Assembly: GCA_029979485.1 (NCBI GenBank)
Contig: JAPOHK010000021.1
Span: 1 to 9,501, forward strand
DNA length: 9,501 bases
From: Candidatus Planktophila limnetica
GTDB lineage: Bacteria; Actinomycetota; Actinomycetes; Nanopelagicales; Nanopelagicaceae
Reading direction: 5' to 3'
Part shown: in pieces, positions 1 through 4,596 of the stretch
Layout: each line of letters opens with the position of its first letter
Position numbering within the stretch: the first letter of the stretch is position 1
The notes under the pieces: generated by a model
Told to the model about the DNA's origin: nothing
The model's database searches: none
Seen by the model: the letters and a program-made list of their open reading frames with translations, nothing else
Translations under genes and position numbers: made by a program

Positions 1-612
1 ATCAGCTCGATGTTCTTCTAATGCCGGAGGTAGTGTGGAAGTCAGAGACTCTTTAACGAATTCCTCTAATCTCTTTACCTCTTTTGGTGTGTATGGATCG
101 CTTCGCAAGAAAGTGCGCGTTAGTCGAGCGGCCCCAAGTGGAAGAGAGATTGATTCTTCTGGATACTCATCATCACCTACTGCCATTTCAAGCGAACCGC
201 CACCGATGTCAAGAATTAACAATCGACCACTAGACCAACCAAGCCAGCGTCGCGCAGCCAAAAATGTCATCGCAGCTTCTTCGTTCCCGTTAAGAATCTG
301 CAATTCAATATCATGCCGTTCGCTAATTTCTTTAATTACTTCAGCGCCATTTTTTGCTTCACGGATTGCAGATGTTGCAAAGGCAACTATTTCTTCGGTT
401 TTAAACTCTTTAGCATGGGTAAGCGCGTCACTTATGGCCTTATGCAGTTCTTCGATTCCTTGTGCGGAAATATTTCCTAACTCATCCAAGTAATCAGTTA
501 AACGTAATTCCGTCTTGAGGTTCGTTGTAGGAGTTGGTCGGGCTCCTGGATGTGCCTGCATAACCTGAAGATGTATGGTGTTTGATCCAACGTCTAAGAC
601 ACCAAGAAGCAT
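1..612 (-). CDS. ppx: Ppx/GppA family phosphatase (exopolyphosphatase-like), N-terminal part, runs off the window
   Basis: Reverse-strand frame open from the ATG at 612 to the window edge, 204 residues seen. The family hydrolyses terminal phosphates of polyphosphate and/or pppGpp in the cytoplasm and has an actin-like ASKHA fold. Visible motifs: phosphate-1 loop with DVGSNT (residues 7-12), the ATSAIREA block (79-86), the NGNEEA segment (108-113) whose glutamates match the catalytic Glu region of E. coli PPX, and phosphate-2 loop DIGGGSLE (135-142). The following SLPLGAARLTR stretch is typical of actinobacterial members. The ATG is firmly set: an in-frame TAG lies 12 nt upstream (624-622). 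No Shine-Dalgarno is seen, but that TAG is part of a TAGATT hexamer ending 6 nt before the ATG, which fits a leaderless transcript. The C-terminal part lies outside, so completeness cannot be judged. Ppx versus GppA activity cannot be told from sequence. Confidence 0.92.
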   Translation of the reverse strand, partial: MLLGVLDVGSNTIHLQVMQAHPGARPTPTTNLKTELRLTDYLDELGNISAQGIEELHKAISDALTHAKEFKTEEIVAFATSAIREAKNGAEVIKEISERHDIELQILNGNEEAAMTFLAARRWLGWSSGRLLILDIGGGSLEMAVGDDEYPEESISLPLGAARLTRTFLRSDPYTPKEVKRLEEFVKESLTSTLPPALEEHRAD

Positions 613-624
613 TGCGCAAATCTA
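613..624 (-). promoter_or_regulatory. Putative leaderless -10 element of the Ppx/GppA gene
   Basis: Reading on the minus strand, TAGATT (624-619) is followed by 6 nt and then the ATG at 612. This matches the TANNNT -10 spacing of leaderless actinobacterial genes, with transcription starting at or next to the A of ATG. No convincing -35 box is seen. The lack of an SD and the in-frame stop inside the hexamer support this reading. Confidence 0.45.
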
Positions 625-670
625 CCGCTCAGAGGGCATAACGGCTTGATTTCTAGATTTTGTAATCTCC

Positions 671-679
671 TGCCATAAT
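671..679 (+). promoter_or_regulatory. Putative extended -10 promoter of tRNA-Thr
   Basis: TGC followed by CATAAT (674-679) forms an extended -10 element. A start near 686 would leave a short 5' leader before the tRNA at 695, to be removed by RNase P. Upstream candidates for -35 are poor: TTGATT at 646-651 is too far and TTCTAG at 651-656 is weak. The extended -10 probably compensates. The region 613-694 holds no gene. Confidence 0.45.
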
Positions 680-694
680 TGCGCAGCACGAAAG

Positions 695-766
695 GCCTCC
701 CTAGCTCAGTGGTAGAGCAACGCACTTGTAATGCGTAGGTCGTCAGTTCAATCCTGACGGGGGGCT
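695..766 (+). tRNA. trnT: tRNA-Thr, anticodon TGT
   Basis: A complete cloverleaf of 72 nt can be folded by hand. The acceptor stem GCCTCCC pairs with GGGGGGC (one T-G pair), the D-stem is GCTC/GAGC, and the anticodon stem ACGCA/TGCGT holds the loop CTTGTAA. The T-stem is GTCAG/CTGAC with loop TTCAATC. The anticodon TGT reads ACA and other ACN codons. The discriminator base is T766. CCA is not encoded: the sequence continues C then ATG, so the 3' end must be cut by RNase Z and CCA added afterwards. That cut would lie one nucleotide before the start codon of the next ORF. Confidence 0.96.
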
Positions 767-767
767 C

Positions 768-1010
768 ATGGTTAAAACAAATGCCCGTTGGGCTGGTTAT
801 CTATTCATTGCGCTAGGCCTTATTAATTGGCGCTATCAAGATAGCAATCCAAATGCGATGACAAATAGTTTGGTCCTCATTGCAGGCGGCGTAATAACTT
901 TGATACTCGCCTTTACCAAGCCTGGGTTAGCTTGGCTTGAGACTCAAGCAGGCAAAACCATTGGTTTAATTGCTGGAGCAGCGCTAATAATCTTTTCTTT
1001 CATTAATTAA
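768..1010 (+). CDS. Small hydrophobic membrane protein, function unknown
   Basis: 80 residues, not recognised as a named family. Three hydrophobic segments are visible: about 9-21 (AGYLFIALGLINW), 34-50 and 64-80. The link between the second and third contains KPGLAWLETQAGK, so it is probably a three-pass inner-membrane protein. The ATG lies one nucleotide after the tRNA-Thr discriminator base, and no separate promoter or SD fits between them. The gene is therefore probably co-transcribed with the tRNA, and RNase Z processing would leave an mRNA starting C-AUG, which actinobacteria could translate as (near-)leaderless. The next in-frame ATG is codon 31 (858), but starting there would lose the first hydrophobic segment. 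It ends just before a strong terminator, consistent with a real transcription unit. Function cannot be assigned. Confidence 0.65.
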   Translation: MVKTNARWAGYLFIALGLINWRYQDSNPNAMTNSLVLIAGGVITLILAFTKPGLAWLETQAGKTIGLIAGAALIIFSFIN

Positions 1011-1021
1011 TTTAGAAGAAT

Positions 1022-1060
1022 AAAAAACACCCGCCAAGTCTGACTTGGCGGGTGTTTTTT
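1022..1060. terminator. Bidirectional intrinsic terminator
   Basis: A perfect inverted repeat: an A6 run plus CACCCGCCAAGT, loop CTG, then ACTTGGCGGGTG plus a T6 run. The stem is 18 bp counting the A/T flank, with 12 bp of mostly GC core. The T-run follows the hairpin on both strands. It lies between the convergent small membrane protein gene (stop at 1010) and the actinorhodopsin gene (stop at 1069), so it can end both transcripts. Confidence 0.95.
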
Positions 1061-1068
1061 ATTAAGTG

Positions 1069-1824
1069 TTACTTATCTTCTGACATACCTTCTGCAGCAG
1101 ACTTCATCTTCGCAATCTTGTAGATTGTGAGACCGAATACGCACTTAGCAAGTACGTCTGCAACTGTGTAACCAATCTGGCGATACATGAATGCATCTGT
1201 TCCAGTGATTCCAAGTAGTGGGAATAGGTATGAGATTGGGTAAACGCCCCATGTACCAATGAGAAGAAGACGTAGACGACCTACTGTCGCTGCTACTCCT
1301 GCTGGTTGGCGATCAAGTGACTTACCTAGCTCTACGAACAATACGTAAAGGATGTATAGGAAAGGAATTGTTGAGAGAACGCCCCAAAGGATCTTTGTGC
1401 CGTCATCTGCTGAGATTTCACCTGGGTAACCAAGTGCGATCATTGCAGCTGATGCTGGAACAAGACGTGCGATCAATGAAGATGATGCAGCCTTTGCAAG
1501 AGCGAGTACAGCAATTACTTCAACAAGAAGTAGTGGCACAGTTAGTAGCCAGTCAACGTAGCGGTATGCCTCGTTGAATGAGCCTGCACCTGATGTTGCT
1601 ACCTTGTAACCATCTGAAGCTTCTGAGAATGAGTTGAAGATTCTCCAGTAGTGGTATCCAGCAATGAATGTAACCATTGATGAAAGTACAAGGGCGTTAC
1701 GGTATTTCGGCAGTACGCGCGCTTGTGACACGAGTGTGTACACAGTGCACGCAAGCATTGAAATCAAACCAAATGAAAATACGTTATAAATCGTATTCCA
1801 CTGATTGGCTGTTAGATCGAGCAT
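1069..1824 (-). CDS. actR: Actinorhodopsin (light-driven proton pump, type I microbial rhodopsin)
   Basis: 251 residues, full length, seven predicted transmembrane helices. It pumps protons outward across the cytoplasmic membrane in light, using retinal. In helix C the RYVDWLLTVPLLLVEV segment gives D91 (proton acceptor), T95 and E102 (proton donor), the DTE pattern of proteorhodopsin-like pumps. L99 occupies the spectral tuning site where Leu means green absorption. H58 in helix B is the likely partner of D91, and K227 in helix G (VLAKCVFG) is the retinal Schiff-base lysine. G148 in helix E lies 57 residues after D91, the same spacing as the carotenoid-window glycine of Gloeobacter rhodopsin, so antenna binding is possible. 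The start ATG has a GGAGG 8 nt upstream (minus strand, 1837-1833). No retinal synthesis gene is in the window. It is transcribed divergently from the beta-carbonic anhydrase gene. Confidence 0.97.
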   Translation of the reverse strand: MLDLTANQWNTIYNVFSFGLISMLACTVYTLVSQARVLPKYRNALVLSSMVTFIAGYHYWRIFNSFSEASDGYKVATSGAGSFNEAYRYVDWLLTVPLLLVEVIAVLALAKAASSSLIARLVPASAAMIALGYPGEISADDGTKILWGVLSTIPFLYILYVLFVELGKSLDRQPAGVAATVGRLRLLLIGTWGVYPISYLFPLLGITGTDAFMYRQIGYTVADVLAKCVFGLTIYKIAKMKSAAEGMSEDK

Positions 1825-1832
1825 TTACATAG

Positions 1833-1837
1833 CCTCC
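1833..1837 (-). promoter_or_regulatory. Ribosome binding site of the actinorhodopsin gene
   Basis: GGAGG on the minus strand, 8 nt before the ATG at 1824. It confirms the start and shows that this gene, unlike several neighbours here, has an untranslated leader. Confidence 0.85.
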
Positions 1838-1856
1838 GTGAGGACAATTTGGTGAC

Positions 1857-1876
1857 CTTCGTTCGCGCGAACGAAG
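1857..1876. promoter_or_regulatory. Perfect 20-bp palindrome upstream of the actinorhodopsin gene
   Basis: The half-site CTTCGTTCGC is followed directly by its exact reverse complement. It lies 32-51 nt upstream of the rhodopsin ATG. As DNA it could be an operator for a dimeric regulator. As RNA in the rhodopsin leader it could form an 8-bp hairpin with a GCGC loop. The order of half-sites (GTTC-N4-GAAC) is opposite to that of the actinobacterial LexA box. The regulator, if any, is unknown. Confidence 0.6.
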
Positions 1877-1890
1877 CGTGAGCTAACCGA

Positions 1891-1917
1891 CCTGACATGG
1901 CGTGGGGCCGCATCAGG
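1891..1917 (-). promoter_or_regulatory. Second potential hairpin in the actinorhodopsin leader
   Basis: On the minus strand, the arms CCTGATGCGGC and GCCATGTCAGG pair at 10 of 11 positions (two G-T wobbles, one C-A mismatch) around a 5-nt loop CCCAC. It is separated from the 20-bp palindrome by 14 nt. Both hairpins would be inside the mRNA if transcription starts near 1925. Confidence 0.35.
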
Positions 1918-1931
1918 GAAAACGCACCGGG

Positions 1932-1937
1932 ATAATG
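1932..1937 (-). promoter_or_regulatory. Possible -10 element of the actinorhodopsin gene
   Basis: CATTAT on the minus strand. It would give a start near 1925 and a leader of about 100 nt. A TTGCCA further upstream is 20 nt away, too long for a normal spacer, so the -35 is uncertain. A weaker alternative -10 (TTAGCT, minus strand 1886-1881) would give a much shorter leader starting near the palindrome. Confidence 0.3.
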
Positions 1938-1998
1938 GTCACGCCTACGCTCGAGTATGGCAACCCTTAATGGGCGGTGTCTGTAGAAATTCTCCGCA

Positions 1999-2004
1999 TA
2001 GAAT
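1999..2004 (+). promoter_or_regulatory. Possible -10 element of the beta-carbonic anhydrase gene
   Basis: TAGAAT, with a start expected near 2011 and a leader of about 34 nt carrying GAGG at 2028-2031. No good -35 box is seen. The 220-bp spacer 1825-2044 would therefore hold two divergent promoters plus the rhodopsin leader structures. Confidence 0.35.
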
Positions 2005-2044
2005 TCACGGGACGCGGACACATGGGCGAGGAAATCGGGGCGAT

Positions 2045-2362
2045 ATGGATCAGGAACACTTTCCAACCGATGGTTTCGCCGATGTCCTTGGAGCCAATAA
2101 AGAGTACGTAGCCCGGTTCAAATACTCAGAACTTACGGGTCGCGCCGCAAAGGGTCTGGCAATCGTTACGTGCATGGATTCGAGAATCAATCCGCTATCA
2201 GTGGGCGGCATGAAATCTGGGGATGCAAAAATTTTGCGCAATGCTGGTGCACGCGTTACAGATGACGTTTTGCGTACATTGGTATTAGCAACATATTTAT
2301 TGGGCGTCGATCGAATTCTTGTTATGCCGCATACAGATTGCAGAATGGCGCAAGAGAGTTAA
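2045..2362 (+). CDS. Beta-class carbonic anhydrase, N-terminal part, ended by a premature TAA
   Basis: 105 residues before the stop. Beta-carbonic anhydrases interconvert CO2 and bicarbonate with a zinc in the cytoplasm. All zinc and catalytic motifs are present: CMDSR (C43, D45, R47) and HTDC (H96, C99), with KILRNAGARVTDDVLRTL between them (residues 62-79), very typical of actinobacterial members such as the Rv1284 type. The TAA at 2360-2362 follows RMAQES. The same frame then reads on for 66 further family-like codons, so the gene is interrupted rather than naturally short. I chose the ATG at 2045 because homology begins there; the upstream in-frame ATG at 1970 adds 25 unconvincing residues. 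GAGG lies 13 nt and GGGG 4 nt upstream. The fragment lacks the last strand and C-terminal helices, so it is probably inactive unless the stop is read through or is an error. Confidence 0.88.
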   Translation: MDQEHFPTDGFADVLGANKEYVARFKYSELTGRAAKGLAIVTCMDSRINPLSVGGMKSGDAKILRNAGARVTDDVLRTLVLATYLLGVDRILVMPHTDCRMAQES

Positions 2363-2563
2363 GAGGAAATTCACGCGTTAATTGATGGTCAATATGGAAT
2401 TGATACACGATCACTTGAGTTTAAAACTGTTAAGGATCAAAATGCAGCGCTCGCAATTGACGTTCAGAAAGTGCGCACGTATCCATTGCTTCGAAAAGGT
2501 GTAGTTGTTGGTGGGGCAATTTATGACGTCAAAACTGGAGCAATTAAACCTATCGATTGCTAA
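2363..2563 (+). pseudogene. C-terminal remnant of the same beta-carbonic anhydrase, in frame after the stop
   Basis: Reading on in the same frame gives 66 codons starting EEIHALIDGQYGIDTRSLEF, with DVQKVRTYPLL and a GGAIYDVKTG block near the end, then TAA at 2561-2563. This is the usual C-terminal part of actinobacterial beta-carbonic anhydrases (the hydrophobic strand followed by YDVxTG). The joined product would be 172 residues including the stop position, a normal family length. No frameshift is needed: one base change, for example from GAA, explains the TAA. There is no start codon or SD near the beginning of this part. Its last 14 nt overlap the convergent hydrolase gene. Confidence 0.85.
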
Positions 2564-3320
2564 TTCGACTTATTGGAGATTGAGTCAGCGGATAATCAGG
2601 ATTGGCGTAAAAATCTTTTAGAAGCGCCTGGACCAATTCAGTTTTTTCTTTTATAACTGCGTGAGATGCGCCAGGAACAATTGCTAGTCGTGCATTTGTA
2701 ATCGCCTGATAAATTTTTTCTGATTCTTTAGCGCTAATCACATCGTCATCACCGGCAAGAACAAGAACGGGGCATTTAATTCTTTTCAACTTTGTTAGAG
2801 CGATACTTGGTTCGCTCTTCCAGACTTTAAATGCTGTCGCAACTTTTTTTATTAACTCGGATGGATGGTCCGGAGATAAGCGATCGTGCTCGGCTTGTGA
2901 TTCTGGGGAAACTTCAGGTTTTCCAAACTTCATGCGAATTTGTGAGGCTGCCGTATTGCCACCGATTGAAACTACTGAGCGAATCAACTCTGGGCGAGCG
3001 ATTGCTGCCATTAGCGCAATGTTTGCGCCGTCGCTGATGCCAATTAAGTGAGCCGGTTCTTTAACCACATCTTCTAGAAAAGCGATGAGTTCTTTGGTTT
3101 GAAAGTTAAAGTGAAAGCTGCCTTTTTGATTGGCTGTACGTCCATGACCTGTGCGGTCATAAGCGAAAACCTTAAAATTTCGTTTTACTGCTGGCAGCAG
3201 GTATTTCTTTGTCTTTTCGCTGTGGCTTAAACCGCCATGCAAAATTACGAGTGGTTCACCGCGTTTTGACCATTGAAAAGTAAATACATCGTGCCCACGC
3301 AGATTGATATTTCGCTGCAT
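2550..3320 (-). CDS. Alpha/beta hydrolase
   Basis: 256 residues, full length for a single-domain alpha/beta hydrolase, with no signal peptide. The oxyanion-hole motif LHGG lies at 27-30 and AYDRTGHGRT at 53-62. The nucleophile elbow GISDG has Ser96. The acid is in LAGDDDV, probably Asp193, and the His is His220 in GASHAV. The catalytic triad is complete. The substrate cannot be predicted; esters, lactones and C-C bonds are all possible in this family. The ATG follows the TAA of the NADH dehydrogenase directly (TAAATG), with no SD of its own, so it is the second gene of that operon and probably translationally coupled. Its 3' end overlaps the carbonic anhydrase remnant by 14 nt in convergent orientation, with no terminator between them. 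Confidence 0.9.
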   Translation of the reverse strand: MQRNINLRGHDVFTFQWSKRGEPLVILHGGLSHSEKTKKYLLPAVKRNFKVFAYDRTGHGRTANQKGSFHFNFQTKELIAFLEDVVKEPAHLIGISDGANIALMAAIARPELIRSVVSIGGNTAASQIRMKFGKPEVSPESQAEHDRLSPDHPSELIKKVATAFKVWKSEPSIALTKLKRIKCPVLVLAGDDDVISAKESEKIYQAITNARLAIVPGASHAVIKEKTELVQALLKDFYANPDYPLTQSPISRISNR

Positions 3321-4181
3321 TTAAATTGAATCCATGATGTGGCGATTGCCACGATCAAAAGTTAGGTAATTCCAAGTCCAATCTGCCATGGTTCCAATTT
3401 TATTGCGCCCGCCCAGTAAGTAGAAAAGGTGCAACCAGAGCCAGGCATACCAAGCCAGAACACCTGTCATTCTAAATTTTCCAACTTCAACAACTGCCTT
3501 GTGGCGACCAATTGTTGCCATAGAACCTTTGTCACGGTATTTAAAAGACTTTAGCGCTTTATTTTGTGCAAGATTAATTATTTGTTTCGCAACGAATTTT
3601 CCTTGTTGCAATGCAACAGGTGCAACCATCGGCAAAAACTTTCCATTCGCATCTTTGTACCCAGAGATATCACCGATAGCCCAGATGTGCGGATAGTTCT
3701 TAACCTGAAGTGAATTTTCAACATCGATACGACTTGAAATCAGGGGAAGATTTAATTGTGATGCAGCAGGTTCGCCTTTAACTCCAGCAGCCCAAATAGT
3801 TACTTGTGAAGGTATTTCTGCAGCCCCTGAAACTTTGATTGCAGAATTTGTTACTTCCTCAACTGCTGTATTTAGCTTGATATCTACTCCGAGTTTTTCC
3901 AAATCACTCTTTGTTCGTGCAGATAATTTTGGAGAAAAACTTGGGAGCAAACGAGGTCCTGCTTCGATTAAAACAATCTTGATATTTGCCGCAGCTTCTG
4001 CTTGATCATTTGTCAGTGGTCCGCGTACTAGTTCGGCAAAAGCACCTGCCATTTCAACCCCTGTTGGCCCGCCACCTACTACAGTGATCGTAAAAGGAGT
4101 GTCATCTTGAAAGCGACATAAATCTTCAAAGCGACGCATAACTTCAGCGCGAATTGAAAGAGCTTCGTGCACGCTCTTCAT
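3321..4181 (-). CDS. ndh: Type II NADH dehydrogenase (NDH-2), C-terminal part after an in-frame TGA
   Basis: 286 residues from an ATG that follows the TGA directly. NDH-2 oxidises NADH and reduces quinone at the inner face of the membrane without pumping protons. This part carries the NADH-binding fold with VVGGGPTGVEMAGAF (residues 34-48), the ATG-like IWAAG (129-133), the second FAD contact IWAIGDISGY (166-175), and the quinone-site segment PVALQQGKF (188-196). The aromatic C-terminal tail (VLAWYAWLWLHLFYLLGGRNK, about 241-261) is the amphipathic membrane anchor of the family. The FAD Rossmann half is on the preceding reading frame. Joined, the two parts give about 407 residues, a usual NDH-2 length. 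The ATG here is codon M of the conserved MKS..EAL segment, not a natural N-terminus. It might be used by reinitiation at TGAATG, but no SD is seen. Confidence 0.85.
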   Translation of the reverse strand: MKSVHEALSIRAEVMRRFEDLCRFQDDTPFTITVVGGGPTGVEMAGAFAELVRGPLTNDQAEAAANIKIVLIEAGPRLLPSFSPKLSARTKSDLEKLGVDIKLNTAVEEVTNSAIKVSGAAEIPSQVTIWAAGVKGEPAASQLNLPLISSRIDVENSLQVKNYPHIWAIGDISGYKDANGKFLPMVAPVALQQGKFVAKQIINLAQNKALKSFKYRDKGSMATIGRHKAVVEVGKFRMTGVLAWYAWLWLHLFYLLGGRNKIGTMADWTWNYLTFDRGNRHIMDSI

Positions 4182-4544
4182 TCAGAGAGCAAATTCATTA
4201 ACACCTTTAACACCGAAATCAGCAGTCGCAGAACCGAGGGCAATTATTAAGTGGTCAAATGGAAGAACTTCAGAGCTATCAATTTTTACTGTTTTATTAT
4301 TGTGATCAACAGTTATAGGCGAACCCATTCGAAATTGCGCACCTGATTTGCGAAGTGCGGCACGAACAGGGTGTGCGACGTGATCGGCAGCTAATCCAGC
4401 TGATGCGACCTGATAGAGCAAGGGCAAGAAAGTTTGAAAGTTGTGGCGATCAACAACGGTGACATCTGCGTGATCACGAAGTTCTCGGGCAGCGGTTAAT
4501 CCGCCAAAGCCAGCGCCGAGAATTACAACGCGTGGTTTTGTCAT
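4182..4544 (-). CDS. ndh: Type II NADH dehydrogenase (NDH-2), N-terminal FAD-binding part, ended by an in-frame TGA
   Basis: 120 residues starting MTKPRVVILGAGFGG. The GxGxxG FAD-binding motif is at about residues 9-14. The NDH-2 signature FLPLLYQVASAGL follows, then LIIALGS near the end. The frame ends ...VNEFAL then TGA (4184-4182), and continues in the same frame with the rest of the enzyme. A Gly codon GGA would fit this place, as in the mycobacterial APGMKS segment recalled from the family, so a single G-to-T change could explain the stop. The ATG at 4544 is preferred over the longer start at 4598 because a near-perfect SD (AGGGAGGTGA, minus strand 4556-4547) precedes it and homology begins there. 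This part alone binds at most FAD and cannot work as an NADH dehydrogenase. Confidence 0.87.
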   Translation of the reverse strand: MTKPRVVILGAGFGGLTAARELRDHADVTVVDRHNFQTFLPLLYQVASAGLAADHVAHPVRAALRKSGAQFRMGSPITVDHNNKTVKIDSSEVLPFDHLIIALGSATADFGVKGVNEFAL

Positions 4545-4548
4545 GTCA

Positions 4549-4555
4549 CCTCCCT
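4549..4555 (-). promoter_or_regulatory. Strong ribosome binding site of ndh, decides the start
   Basis: AGGGAGG on the minus strand, followed by TGAC and the ATG at 4544. It is one of the best SD matches in the window and rules out the upstream in-frame ATG at 4598 as the main start. Confidence 0.8.
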
Positions 4556-4579
4556 TGAAGTGTTGGATTTCTTGGCTTA

Positions 4580-4589
4580 AGTCTAGGCT
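4580..4589. promoter_or_regulatory. Overlapping divergent -10 elements (ndh and SDR-DUF2867 gene)
   Basis: On the plus strand TAGGCT (4584-4589) ends 7 nt before the ATG at 4597, fitting a leaderless start for the SDR gene, which has no SD. On the minus strand TAGACT (4585-4580) could serve ndh, giving a leader of about 29 nt that contains its SD. The -35 boxes are weak on both sides (TTGGAT at 4563-4568 on the plus strand, spacer 15). If both are real, the two polymerases would compete for the same few bases. Confidence 0.4.
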
Positions 4590-4596
4590 CTGAGCC

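Noticed and set aside
35..493. 152-codon plus-strand ORF, rich in Ser
   Set aside because: It is the antisense shadow of the Ppx/GppA gene, which has clear family motifs on the minus strand.
1857..1876. The 20-bp palindrome as a LexA (SOS) box
   Set aside because: The actinobacterial box is GAAC-N4-GTTC; here the half-sites are in the opposite order (GTTC-N4-GAAC), and a rhodopsin gene is not an SOS target.
1970..2044. Upstream in-frame extension of the carbonic anhydrase from ATG 1970
   Set aside because: The 25 extra residues look random, and they cover the probable -10 and leader. Homology starts at the ATG at 2045.
1812..2066. 84-codon minus-strand ORF across the rhodopsin/carbonic anhydrase spacer
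   Set aside because: No family resemblance, overlaps both gene starts and the rhodopsin SD and leader structures, and is Arg/His-rich like translated non-coding DNA.
4182..4184. TGA as selenocysteine or as a recoded Gly/Trp codon
   Set aside because: The position is not a redox Cys site, I see no SECIS-like stem after it, and the SDR-DUF2867 gene uses TGA as a true stop at 6073-6075. Actinobacteria are not known for TGA recoding.
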